Origin: JANPBY01 sp963805505
GTDB taxonomy: Bacteria; Actinomycetota; Actinomycetes; DATJPE01
Assembly: GCA_963805505.1 (NCBI GenBank)
Contig: CAWDUP010000007.1
Span: 682,001 to 746,000 of the forward strand
DNA: 64,000 nt
Reading direction: 5' to 3'
Shown here: in pieces, positions 48,416 through 56,946 of the stretch
Layout: every line of letters begins with the position of its first letter
How positions within the stretch are numbered: the stretch's first letter is position 1
Notes under the pieces: model-generated
Seen by the model: the letters and a program-made list of their open reading frames with translations, nothing else
What the model was told of the DNA's origin: nothing
The model's database searches: none
Position numbers and translations under genes: made by a program

Positions 48416-50203
48416 TCAGGGAACTTCGTTGATCCGGTCGGTCCCTGGGGACGTGAGCGGGCTGTTGGCCGCGATGTAGTCGATGAATGCGTCGAGGTCG
48501 ACGGCTCCACCGACCGGGTCGGTGCCAAGGGTGAAGGTGCTGAATCCGTCTCCGCCCGTGGTCAGGAACGAGTTGTGTGCGATGCGGTAGTCGGCGTTCG
48601 GATCGATCGGAGTCCCATTCAGTTCGATGTTGCTGATTCGCGACCCCGCAGCGCCCGACAGGGAGTAGTCGAAGGTGAGACCCTGGCTGACACCCAAGAT
48701 CAATACCGGTCGACCTCCTGGCCGGTCAGGGATGTACTGCTCCTCCAGGAGGTCCTTCAGCTGAGCACCGGTGTAGGTCTTGGTGATCAGGGTGTTGCTG
48801 AAGGGCTGGATCGTGAACGCCTGCCGGAACGTGACGTCAGACGGATAGGAGCAGGTGCCGCCTGCGTCGGAGCAGGTCAGGTCAGCCCGCACGCCTCCTG
48901 GATTCATCAAGGCGATCTGGGCGCCACCCAGGTCCGGCGCCGACGTCGCGGCCAACTGTGCGTCAGCGATCAGGTTCGCCAGAGCGGACTCGGTGTCCCG
49001 GTTAGGGCTCTTCGTGACGGCTTCGGTCGTCGAGCCGAGCACCCGGTCACCGATCGGGGCCTCGAGCACCCGCCACTTGTCGAGGATCATCTGCTGCACC
49101 GGGTCGATCGCCAGATCGTGGGAGACGAGGTGGTTCGACGAGGTGACCCGCCATCTCTGCACCTGACCCGTGCGCTTGTTGATGGGCAGCATCGTCTCGG
49201 TGACCACTCGGCCGTACGAAGACGCCGACGTGACCATCCGAGACCGACCGAACTTGTCGGGAATGTTGCAGACGTAGGGCTGGTGGGTGTGCCCAGTCAC
49301 GACCAGGTCGATGTCGGGGTGCAGGTTCTCGGCAATGGTCGTGATCGGCCCCGAGATGCCGACGCAACCGTCGTAGGTACCTGCCTGGATGCCGCCCTCG
49401 TGAATCAGGACCACGATCGCGCGCACCCCGTGGTGGCGAAGGTGGCGGGCCGCACTGTTGGCGGTCTTGACCTCGTCTTTGAAGTCGACGTCCTTGATGC
49501 CGTCCTGGGACACGAGATACGGGGTGTCATGCAGGGTCATGCCGATGAATCCGACCTTGACTCCCTTGACCTTCTTCACCCAGGTGGGAGGAAGGATCGA
49601 CTTGCCAGCCTTGGGGGTGCCTTTCTTGTAGACCACGTTGGCCGCCAGCCAGCTGAAGTCTGCGCCCGCGTAGGGGTGCTTCGGGTCATAGCAGCCGTCG
49701 ACTGGGTGGCAGCCGCCGTACTGCATCCGCAGCAGCTCGGGAACGCCCTCGTCGAACTCGTGGTTTCCGACGCTCGAGACATCCAAGCCCAAAGCATCGA
49801 GGGACTCGACGCTTGGTTCGTCGTGAAAGGCCCCTGAGAGGAAGGGGCTACCGCCGATGAGGTCACCTGCAGCAACGGTCAGGCTCGGCGCCTTCGTGGA
49901 GGCTCGAAGCTCGGACAGCTCGGTGGCGAGGTATCGAGCCCCGCCAACCACGGTGCCGGACGGATCGAGCTGCTCACCCAACGTGGCGTCCCCACCCGCT
50001 GGGTCCTCCAAGTAGCCGTGGAAGTCGTTGAAGCTCAGGATCTGAACCGGAACGGCCTTGGGGTGGTGCCAGTAGCGACCGGGATGCTGGTCGTGGCCCG
50101 AGGCGGCACTCAACGGAGCAGCCGAAGCCACTCCCGGCGCGGCCAGCAGGGCAGCACCCACGGCGGCGGCTGCAACCCAGCCCGTTCGACGAGACATCGA
50201 CAT
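48416..50203 (-). CDS. Secreted 5'-nucleotidase / UDP-sugar hydrolase family protein
   Basis: A 595-residue exported metallophosphoesterase. A signal peptide (residues 1-28) has the SRR start, hydrophobic core WVAAAAVGAALLAAP and cleavage near ASAA. The catalytic domain begins ILSFNDFHGYLED, with AGDLIGGSPF, VGNHEFDEG and VTGHTHQPYV as metal ligands; the C-terminal nucleotide-binding domain starts about residue 390 (NLIADAQL) and has LMNPGGVRADL. The ATG at 50203 follows GAGGAGG. These enzymes release phosphate from extracellular nucleotides. No cell-wall anchor or C-terminal helix is seen, so it is probably soluble outside the cell. Confidence 0.93.
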   Translation of the reverse strand: MSMSRRTGWVAAAAVGAALLAAPGVASAAPLSAASGHDQHPGRYWHHPKAVPVQILSFNDFHGYLEDPAGGDATLGEQLDPSGTVVGGARYLATELSELRASTKAPSLTVAAGDLIGGSPFLSGAFHDEPSVESLDALGLDVSSVGNHEFDEGVPELLRMQYGGCHPVDGCYDPKHPYAGADFSWLAANVVYKKGTPKAGKSILPPTWVKKVKGVKVGFIGMTLHDTPYLVSQDGIKDVDFKDEVKTANSAARHLRHHGVRAIVVLIHEGGIQAGTYDGCVGISGPITTIAENLHPDIDLVVTGHTHQPYVCNIPDKFGRSRMVTSASSYGRVVTETMLPINKRTGQVQRWRVTSSNHLVSHDLAIDPVQQMILDKWRVLEAPIGDRVLGSTTEAVTKSPNRDTESALANLIADAQLAATSAPDLGGAQIALMNPGGVRADLTCSDAGGTCSYPSDVTFRQAFTIQPFSNTLITKTYTGAQLKDLLEEQYIPDRPGGRPVLILGVSQGLTFDYSLSGAAGSRISNIELNGTPIDPNADYRIAHNSFLTTGGDGFSTFTLGTDPVGGAVDLDAFIDYIAANSPLTSPGTDRINEVP

Positions 50204-50240
50204 GCGTCCTCCTCGTTGGCGGTGACTGAGCACGCTAGTG

Positions 50241-50278
50241 CCGAGCCCCCCCGTGCCGTCCAGAGCTGGCGGGCTCGG
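50241..50278. terminator. Inverted repeat between the nucleotidase and glucokinase genes
   Basis: CCGAGCCC (50241-50248) and GGGCTCGG (50271-50278) are complementary with a 22-base loop, downstream of the minus-strand glucokinase stop. There is no strong T-run on the minus strand; TT follows on the plus strand. Weak terminator candidate. Confidence 0.35.
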
Positions 50279-50340
50279 TTTCTCAGATGTCGCCTTGACT
50301 TCGCTGGTCCTGGCGTGGTCTGACCTCGGCGCCGATGGGG

Positions 50341-51093
50341 CTAGCGCATCTCCAGGGACCACGCCCGGACGCCACCGAGGATCCCGACCGAGTTGGGGAC
50401 GATCTCGACGCGGTCGCCCAGTCGATCCCGATCCGTCGGCGTGATCCGCTTGGCGTTACCGCCCCCCAGATAAAGCCGGTCCCAGACGAAGACCGGGCGA
50501 AGGGCCTCGACCGCCTTCACCACCCGTCTTGACCAGCGGGCGTCCCCCAACCGCCGACGCTCGGCGTCGCCGACGTAGGTGTCGAAGGTGGCAGATCGAC
50601 GCACGGGAGCATGGGACATCTCCAGGTGGGGCGCCAGCTGACCCCTGTCGAACATCGCGCACCCGAGCCCCGTACCCAGCGTCAGCATCACCTCCAGGCC
50701 ATCGCCGGATACGCAACCTGCTCCGTGCACCGCCGCGTCGTTGAGCACCAGCGCGGGTCGGTCGAACGCGTTGCCTACGGCGGTTGCCGCGTCGAATCGA
50801 CTCCATGCGGCTAGTAGCTCTGGGTGCGGCCGCGACCGCGGACCCCTTCTGGTCACGTAGTGCGGCGTCTCGATGACGACCCCATGCCTGAGCATCCCCG
50901 GCATCCCGACCGTCACCCTGGAGAAGTCCGGGAGGACCTCGGCGACCGTACGCAGCGCCTCCACAAAGCGGTCTGGCGGCAGCGGGTACGGGGTGGCGAT
51001 CCGCACCCGCGGGACACGCATGGCGCCTTCGGGATCGAGAACCGAACCCTTGATGCCCGAACCCCCGCAGTCAATGGCGAGCGTGTCGATCAT
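50341..51093 (-). CDS. ppgK: ROK-family polyphosphate/ATP glucokinase
   Basis: A 250-residue sugar kinase of the polyphosphate glucokinase group. The phosphate-binding start is DCGGSGIKGSVLD, then ALVLNDAAVHGAGC holds the catalytic Asp, LTLGTGLGCAMFDRG is the second phosphate motif, and LYLGGGNAKRI is the adenosine motif. The usual ELGH zinc/glucose region is altered here to EMSHAPV. PpgK enzymes use polyphosphate or ATP to phosphorylate glucose. The start overlaps the class II DAHP synthase gene by four bases, so it is the second gene of that operon. Specificity is inferred. Confidence 0.82.
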   Translation of the reverse strand: MIDTLAIDCGGSGIKGSVLDPEGAMRVPRVRIATPYPLPPDRFVEALRTVAEVLPDFSRVTVGMPGMLRHGVVIETPHYVTRRGPRSRPHPELLAAWSRFDAATAVGNAFDRPALVLNDAAVHGAGCVSGDGLEVMLTLGTGLGCAMFDRGQLAPHLEMSHAPVRRSATFDTYVGDAERRRLGDARWSRRVVKAVEALRPVFVWDRLYLGGGNAKRITPTDRDRLGDRVEIVPNSVGILGGVRAWSLEMR

Positions 51094-52490
51094 CGCGCGA
51101 GCATCTGCGCCACCAGGAAGGCAAGCTCGAGGGCCTGGCGTCGGTTGAGACGAGGGTCGCAGGCGGTTTCATAGCGGCCACCGAGACCGTCCTCTGCCAG
51201 ACCATCCGCTCCGCCGACGCATTCGGTGACGTCGTCGCCGGTGAGCTCGATATGAATTCCCCCGGGATGGCTGCCCAGCTCGCGATGCACCTCGAAGAAT
51301 CCACGCACCTCGTCGGCCACGTCGTCGAACGAACGCGTCTTCACCCCCGTGGCGGACTCGAAAGTGTTGCCGTGCATAGGGTCGCAGACCCAAAGCACCG
51401 GATGCCCGCTGGCTTCCACCTTGCTGACCAATCCGGGGAGCAGGTCGCGCACCGTTGATGCGCCCAGCCGGCTGATGAGGGTCAGGCGACCTGGCTCGTG
51501 GTCGGGGTCGAGTCGATCAACCAGCGCGAGCAGCTCGTCGGGAGTCGCCGTCGGCCCGATCTTCACCCCGATCGGATTTGCCACTGTCGCCGCGAAGTCG
51601 ACGTGGGCGCCGTCCAGTGCACGGGTTCGTTCACCCACCCAGACGAAGTGTCCGGAGACGTCGTAGGGGCGCCCACTGCGAGAGTCGATCCGGGTCAGAG
51701 CACGCTCGTAGTCGAGGACGAGGGCCTCGTGGCCCGCGTAGAGATCAACGCGATGAAACGCTTCCGGGTCGACCCCTGCCGCCTGCATGAAGGCAAGCGC
51801 GCGGTCGATGTCGCCAGCCATGCGCTCATAGCGCTCGCCGGCGGAAGTCTCCCGGACGAAGTCCTGATTCCAGGCATGGACCTGCCTGAGGTCGGCGTAG
51901 CCGCCCTGGGTGAACGCCCTGGTCAGATTGAGCGTGGCCGAGGCGCGGTGATAGGCCTCGACGAGTCGGGCGGGATCGTGGCGCCGTACCGACTCCTCGA
52001 AGGCGAGCCCGTTGACCATGTCACCCCGGTAGGACGGAAGGCTCACGCCGTCGCGGGTTTCCAGATCCGCGGACCGTGGTTTGGCGTACTGACCGGCGAT
52101 CCGGCCGATCTTCACGACAGGCACGGACGCGCCGTAGGTCAAGACGATGGCCATCTGCAGGATCGTGCGCAGCTTGCCCCGAATGGTGTCGGCATCCACG
52201 CCGTCGAAGGTCTCGGCACAGTCGCCCCCCTGCAGCACGAAGGCGCGGCCGGCCGAAGCCTCGGCCAGCTGCGCCTTCAGGAGGTCACACTCGCCCGCGA
52301 AGACGAGTGGGGGGAGGCTGCGTAGGGTCGCGGCGGCGGCGGCCAAGGCGGCTGCCTGGTCTTCGCTACGTCCCCGAGCCGCATCGGCGCGACCCTGCCT
52401 CAGCAGGTCCTCGGATTCGGGTACGGCTCCGCTCCACCAGTCCGGCTGCTGAGCCGCCGGCAGGTCGGGCCAGCTCAGCAGGTCCACCAC
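51090..52490 (-). CDS. aroG: 3-deoxy-7-phosphoheptulonate (DAHP) synthase, class II
   Basis: A 466-residue class II (plant-type) DAHP synthase, homologue of M. tuberculosis AroG (Rv2178c), also near pknL. Key segments are FVLQGGDCAETFDGVDADTIRGK with the metal-binding Cys, YAKPRS, YRGDMVNGLAF, HFVWVGERTRALDGAHVDF, and WVCDPMHGNTFE with the metal His and the later ELTGDDVTEC. It carries out the same first shikimate reaction as the class I enzyme at 43501. No attenuator like that of aroF is seen upstream; the 52491-52576 gap shows nothing notable. Confidence 0.95.
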   Translation of the reverse strand: MVDLLSWPDLPAAQQPDWWSGAVPESEDLLRQGRADAARGRSEDQAAALAAAAATLRSLPPLVFAGECDLLKAQLAEASAGRAFVLQGGDCAETFDGVDADTIRGKLRTILQMAIVLTYGASVPVVKIGRIAGQYAKPRSADLETRDGVSLPSYRGDMVNGLAFEESVRRHDPARLVEAYHRASATLNLTRAFTQGGYADLRQVHAWNQDFVRETSAGERYERMAGDIDRALAFMQAAGVDPEAFHRVDLYAGHEALVLDYERALTRIDSRSGRPYDVSGHFVWVGERTRALDGAHVDFAATVANPIGVKIGPTATPDELLALVDRLDPDHEPGRLTLISRLGASTVRDLLPGLVSKVEASGHPVLWVCDPMHGNTFESATGVKTRSFDDVADEVRGFFEVHRELGSHPGGIHIELTGDDVTECVGGADGLAEDGLGGRYETACDPRLNRRQALELAFLVAQMLAR

Positions 52491-52576
52491 GTGATCAGCC
52501 TAAGGCCACGCCCCGCACAGCGGCGGAGGATGGGTCAGCTCGGCCGTCGCGAGCCGCCCAGCATCAAGCGGCGGAC

Positions 52577-53602
52577 TCAGCCGAACAGACCCTTGACCTC
52601 GGCGTAGGTCTCCGGTGGCACGGTCTTCAGCACCGAGGTGGCCGATTCGAGGGGGACGCGCACGATGTCGACCCCGTGCAGCGCCACCATCTTCCCCCAG
52701 TCCCCCTCGTGCACCGCGTCGATGGCCTGCAGCCCGAATCGCGTGGCGAGCCAGCGGTCTCTCGCGGTTGGCGTGCCCCCCCGCTGCACGTGCCCGATGA
52801 CCACCGTTCGCGCTTCCTTGCCCGTGCGCTGCTCGATCTGCTCGGCCAACCACTCCCCGATCCCAGCCAGCTTCGGGTGCCCGAACGAGTCGAGCTCGGC
52901 GTCCTTGGTCATCATCTGGCCGTCGAGGGGGATCGCTCCTTCGGCCACGCACACGATGGGCGCGTAATTGGTGCGGAAGCGGGACTCGACCCATCCACAC
53001 ACCTCGACGATGTCGAAGCGCTCCTCGGGGATCAGGATCACATTGGCACCACCGGCGATCCCAGCGTGCAAGGCGATCCACCCGGCATGGCGACCCATGA
53101 CCTCGACGATCAGGGCTCGGTGGTGAGACTCCGCCGTGGTGTGCAGTCGGTCGATCGCGTCGGTCGCGACGTTGACCGCGGTGTCGAAGCCGAACGTGTA
53201 GTCGGTCGCATTGAGGTCGTTGTCGATCGTCTTGGGGACTCCGACGACGTGCCCGCCATGCTCGTAGAGCGTCGTGGCCACACCGAGGGTGTCCTCGCCT
53301 CCGATGGCCACCAAGGCATCGACACCCATGTCCTTGAGGTTGGCTTCGATCCGGTCGATGCCACCGTCGATCTTCACCGGGTTGGTCCTCGAGGTTCCGA
53401 GAATCGTTCCTCCCCGAGGAAGGATTCCGCGGACCGCCGCCACGTCCAGGGGCATGGTCAGGCGCTCGAGGGGACCCCGCCAGCCATCGCGGAACCCCAC
53501 GAACTCATGGCCGTACTCCGACACGCCCTTGCGCACGACCGCGCGGATGACTGCGTTGAGTCCTGGGCAGTCGCCGCCGCCTGTCAAAACACCGATGCGC
53601 AT
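52577..53602 (-). CDS. pfkA: 6-phosphofructokinase with pyrophosphate-type residues
   Basis: A 341-residue PFK of group A. The start is MRIGVLTGGGDCPGLNAVIR, the substrate site is PKTIDNDL, and MGRHAGWIALHAGIAGGAN is the helix of the fructose-6-phosphate site. Two residues decide the phosphoryl donor in this family: position 104 is Asp (GGED, Gly101-Asp104) where ATP enzymes have Gly, and position 124 is Lys (GVPKTIDND) where E. coli has Gly. Asp104 plus Lys124 is the pyrophosphate-enzyme pattern, so reversible PPi-dependent activity is predicted. The ATG at 53602 follows AAGGAGA. Confidence 0.92.
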   Translation of the reverse strand: MRIGVLTGGGDCPGLNAVIRAVVRKGVSEYGHEFVGFRDGWRGPLERLTMPLDVAAVRGILPRGGTILGTSRTNPVKIDGGIDRIEANLKDMGVDALVAIGGEDTLGVATTLYEHGGHVVGVPKTIDNDLNATDYTFGFDTAVNVATDAIDRLHTTAESHHRALIVEVMGRHAGWIALHAGIAGGANVILIPEERFDIVEVCGWVESRFRTNYAPIVCVAEGAIPLDGQMMTKDAELDSFGHPKLAGIGEWLAEQIEQRTGKEARTVVIGHVQRGGTPTARDRWLATRFGLQAIDAVHEGDWGKMVALHGVDIVRVPLESATSVLKTVPPETYAEVKGLFG

Positions 53603-53683
53603 GAGCTGCGTCTCCTTGTGAAGAAGTAAGTGGCACGTCCGGTCCTTGCGGGGCGCACCCTCGCACCAGACACCAGCAAACCC

Positions 53684-53689
53684 TAGTGT
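53684..53689 (+). promoter_or_regulatory. Leaderless -10 element of the DUF1028 gene
   Basis: TAGTGT ends seven bases before the GTG at 53697. The intervening CAGGGGG could weakly resemble a ribosome site but is immediately adjacent to the start. Confidence 0.45.
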
Positions 53690-53696
53690 CAGGGGG

Positions 53697-54539
53697 GTGA
53701 CCTTCTCGATCGTTGCCCGCAGTCCGGACGGCACCCACCTCGGCGTCGCTGTTGCCTCCAAGTTCGTCGCGGTGGGCGCCGTGGTCCCAGCTGCGGCGGC
53801 CGGGGTCGGAGCCCTTGCGACCCAGGCCTGGGCCAACCTCGCCTACCGGCCGGACGGGATGGCCCTGCTCCGGGCGGGGCAGAGCGCGGAGGCAACCCTC
53901 CATGCCCTGGTGAGCGCCGACGACGGGCGCGACGAGCGCCAGGCTGGCGTGGTCGATGCGTCCGGCAGATCGGCGACCTACACCGGAGCGGGCTGCATGC
54001 CGTGGGCCGGCGGACGTACCGGTGAGGGGTATGCCATCCAAGGCAACATCCTCACGGGACCGGAAGTGGTCGAGGCCGTGGAGCTCAGCTGGCTGGCTGG
54101 ATCGCACGGCGGATCCTTCGCCGAGCGCCTGCTTGCCGCCCTGCTGGCGGGCGATCGCGCAGGAGGAGACAGCAGGGGCCGGCAGTCGGCAGCCGTCCTC
54201 GTCGTGACTCCCGGGGGTGGCTACGGCGGTGGGAGCGACGTGCTGGTGGACCTGCGAGTCGACGACCATCACGACCCGGTGCCCGAGCTGCAACGGATCC
54301 TTGCCGTGCACTCGATGTTGTTCGGCGCCACACCACTGGAGGAGTGCTTGCCGATGGACGGCGCGCTGGCCGTGGAGATCGCTCGCAGGTTGGCGGCAGC
54401 AGGACACTCCCGCGAGACCCTCGCCGCTGGGCTCGCATCGTGGGCCGGTGTGGAGAATCTCGAGGAGCGGCTGCACGACGGCGTGATCGACCCCGTGGTC
54501 TTGGAGCACCTGCGGGCGCTGACCCCCACGGTGGCGTGA
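53697..54539 (+). CDS. DUF1028 family protein
   Basis: A 280-residue protein of the DUF1028 family, an Ntn-hydrolase-like fold. The opening TFSIVARSPDGTHLGVAVASKFVAVG and AGVGALATQAWANLAYRPDGMALL are family signatures, with GRTGEGYAIQGNILTG and GGGYGGGSDVLVDLRVDDHHDPV later. Its function is unknown; homologues occur with peptidase or nucleoside genes. The GTG start follows TAGTGT by seven bases. The stop overlaps the glycerol kinase GTG by four bases, so the two are co-expressed. Confidence 0.88.
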   Translation: MTFSIVARSPDGTHLGVAVASKFVAVGAVVPAAAAGVGALATQAWANLAYRPDGMALLRAGQSAEATLHALVSADDGRDERQAGVVDASGRSATYTGAGCMPWAGGRTGEGYAIQGNILTGPEVVEAVELSWLAGSHGGSFAERLLAALLAGDRAGGDSRGRQSAAVLVVTPGGGYGGGSDVLVDLRVDDHHDPVPELQRILAVHSMLFGATPLEECLPMDGALAVEIARRLAAAGHSRETLAAGLASWAGVENLEERLHDGVIDPVVLEHLRALTPTVA

Positions 54540-56014
54540 GCGTCCTCGCCGTCGACGTCGGCACGACCGGGGTCACGTCACTTCTCGTCGGCCGTGACGG
54601 CAGCGTCTTGTCGCGGGGTTACCAGGAGTTCACCCAGCACTTCCCGCACGAGGGGTGGGTCGAGCACGAGCCGGAGGAGATCTGGCAGGCCGTCCTCGCC
54701 GCGACTCGCACGGCCCTGGCGCAGTCCGAGGACCAGCCGACGGCCGTGGGTGTCACCAACCAACGCGAGACCGCCGTTCTCTGGGACCGCGAGACCCTCG
54801 GCTCGGCCCGACGGGCCATCGTCTGGCAGGACCGGCGAACGGCCGCGCTCTGCGAGCAGCTGCGCCGCGATGGCCACGAGGCCGAGGTGTCCCAGATCAC
54901 TGGATTGCGCCTCGATCCCTACTTCACAGCCACCAAGCTGACCTGGATCGCCACCAACGAGCCTCGGCTCTGGGAACTGGTCGTCAGCGGACGCGTAGCC
55001 GTCGGGACGGTCGACTCCTACGTGATCGCCCGGATGACCCGCGGCCTTCGGCATGTGACCGATCCTTCCAACGCCTCCCGAACCCTGCTCTTCGACCTCG
55101 AGGCCGGCGCATGGTCGGCGAGGATGTGCTCACTGTTCGGCGTGCCCTTGGGGGCCCTGCCGACTGTCGTTCCGTCTTACGGCGAGATCGGACTCACCGA
55201 CCCCAGCGCATTCCTCGGCCTCAACGTCCCGATCGCCGGGGTTGCCGGCGACCAGCAGGCGGCTCTGTTCGGTCAGACGTGCTTTGACGAAGGATCCTCC
55301 AAGTGCACCTACGGGACGGGGTCGTTCATCCTCACGAACACGGGTGCGGCTCCCGTCCGGTCCCGATCGGGGCTGCTGACAACCGTGGCCTGGGGCGCAC
55401 CGGACGGTGGCCTGACCTACGCGCTTGAGGGTGCAGTGTTCGTGACGGGGGCAGCGGTGCAGTGGCTGCGGGACGGCCTGCAGATCGTCGGCACGGCCGC
55501 TGAGACCGAGGCGCTCGCCCGGACCGTGCCCGACACCGCTGGTGTGGTGTTCGTCCCTGCGCTGACCGGGCTTGGCGCCCCGGACTGGGATCCGGACGCT
55601 CGAGGTCTGATCATCGGGATCACCCGCGGGACCACCCGCGCCCACCTCGTCCGGGCGACCGTCGAGGCGATCGCCTACGAGATCCGCGATGTCGTCGACG
55701 TCATGACAGGCGAGGCGGGTGTCCGGCTTCCGCGCCTTGCGGTCGACGGTGGTGCCGCCGCCAACGATCTGCTGTGCGAGCTGCAAGCAACCCAGCTCGG
55801 CGTACCCGTTGAACGACCTAAGGTGCTCGAGACCACCGGCCTGGGCGCGGCCTTCCTGGCCGGGCTGGGAACCGGGCTGTGGGCCTCCACCGACGAGCTT
55901 CGGGCGACCTGGGCGCTGGACCGGCGCTTCGAACCTTCGGCGGAGCCGGACGAGGCCGCCTACGAGCGGTGGCGGTCCGCGGTTGAGCGGTCCAAGGGTT
56001 GGGTCGTCCGCTAA
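54536..56014 (+). CDS. glpK: Glycerol kinase
   Basis: A 492-residue FGGY kinase that phosphorylates glycerol. It has AVDVGTTGVTSLLVGRDGS at the start, GVTNQRETAVLWDRETL, VWQDRRTA, then GVAGDQQAALFGQ, YGTGSFILTNTG, the ALEGAVFVTGAAVQWLRDGL signature and AVDGGAAANDLLCELQA. All are typical of GlpK. It is translationally coupled (GTGA) to the DUF1028 gene and convergent to the acyltransferase gene at 56040. No glycerol transporter or glpR-type regulator is in the window. Confidence 0.93.
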   Translation: MSVLAVDVGTTGVTSLLVGRDGSVLSRGYQEFTQHFPHEGWVEHEPEEIWQAVLAATRTALAQSEDQPTAVGVTNQRETAVLWDRETLGSARRAIVWQDRRTAALCEQLRRDGHEAEVSQITGLRLDPYFTATKLTWIATNEPRLWELVVSGRVAVGTVDSYVIARMTRGLRHVTDPSNASRTLLFDLEAGAWSARMCSLFGVPLGALPTVVPSYGEIGLTDPSAFLGLNVPIAGVAGDQQAALFGQTCFDEGSSKCTYGTGSFILTNTGAAPVRSRSGLLTTVAWGAPDGGLTYALEGAVFVTGAAVQWLRDGLQIVGTAAETEALARTVPDTAGVVFVPALTGLGAPDWDPDARGLIIGITRGTTRAHLVRATVEAIAYEIRDVVDVMTGEAGVRLPRLAVDGGAAANDLLCELQATQLGVPVERPKVLETTGLGAAFLAGLGTGLWASTDELRATWALDRRFEPSAEPDEAAYERWRSAVERSKGWVVR

Positions 56015-56039
56015 CCGGCCCTCAGCGTGCTGGGCGTAC

Positions 56040-56804
56040 TCAGGCTGCCGGCTGGCCGGCCCCTACCGGCCGGTCGTCGACCTCGGAGACATCGATCGTG
56101 TCCGGCTGCGACAACGGATTTACGCCGGCGGCGAGGTCGGCCTTCGCCTTGGCGGCGTAGACGTCGACGTATTCCTGGGAGGAGAGGTCCATGAGTTCGT
56201 ACATGATCTCGTCGGTGATCGAACGCAGCACGAACCGATCACCCTCCATGCCTTCGTAGCGGGAGAAGTCGAGCGGCGGGCCGATCTTGATACCGACGCG
56301 CATGATTCGGGGGATCTTCTTGCCGATCGGCTGGATCTTCTCCGTGTCGATCATCGCCACCGGCAGCACGGGCACGCCTGCCTCGAGAGCCATCCGGGCC
56401 ACACCGGTCTTGCCCCGATACAACCTGCCGTCCGGAGAACGGGTCCCTTCGGGGTAGATGCCGAGCAGGTGCCCCTCGTTGAGCACCTTCAGACCCGTGC
56501 TGAGCGCCGCCTCGGACGCCTTACCACCGGAACGGTCCACCGGCAGCTGGCCGGCGCTCTTGAAGAACCCGGCGGTCAGCCGTCCCTTGACGCCGCGACC
56601 GTCGAAGTAGTCGGACTTCGCGAGGAAGGTCACCCTTCTCGGGACGACCAGGGGCAAGAAGATGGAGTCGCTGAAGGACAGGTGGTTGGACGCCAGAACT
56701 GCGCCACCCTCTTCCGGCACGTGTTCGAGCCCCTCGACCCACGGCCGGAAGAACAGCCGCAGAATGGGACCGAGGATGATGGTCTTGAGGATCCAGTAGA
56801 ACAA
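56040..56804 (-). CDS. PlsC-type 1-acylglycerol-3-phosphate acyltransferase
   Basis: A 254-residue membrane-bound acyltransferase that would place the second acyl chain on glycerol-3-phosphate. The start hydrophobic region LFYWILKTIILGPILRLFF anchors it; ASNHLSFSDSIFLP is the HxxxxD motif, and LGIYPEGTRSPDG is the acceptor motif. TTG at 56804 was chosen because GAGGAGGGG lies just upstream and the length and first residues align with mycobacterial Rv2182c; the open frame continues to 56897 without a good start. Last 30 residues are acidic and Pro-rich. Confidence 0.88.
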   Translation of the reverse strand: MFYWILKTIILGPILRLFFRPWVEGLEHVPEEGGAVLASNHLSFSDSIFLPLVVPRRVTFLAKSDYFDGRGVKGRLTAGFFKSAGQLPVDRSGGKASEAALSTGLKVLNEGHLLGIYPEGTRSPDGRLYRGKTGVARMALEAGVPVLPVAMIDTEKIQPIGKKIPRIMRVGIKIGPPLDFSRYEGMEGDRFVLRSITDEIMYELMDLSSQEYVDVYAAKAKADLAAGVNPLSQPDTIDVSEVDDRPVGAGQPAA

Positions 56805-56859
56805 CCGGCCCCTCCTCGTGCGACGATTCTCCTGATTACCATCAGAACTCGGGATCAAG

Positions 56860-56881
56860 ATCTGAGATCGAAATCTGAGAT
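56860..56881. repeat. Direct repeat of ATCTGAGAT upstream of the acyltransferase gene
   Basis: Two copies of ATCTGAGAT (56860-56868 and 56873-56881) are spaced 13 bases apart in an AT-rich island between divergent genes. The placement suggests a regulator site; no matching regulator is recognised. Confidence 0.5.
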
Positions 56882-56946
56882 TCAAACGGACACTCAACGC
56901 GTTCTGAGCCCACCGTAGCGCGACGTTGCCCGATGAGAGGACCGCC

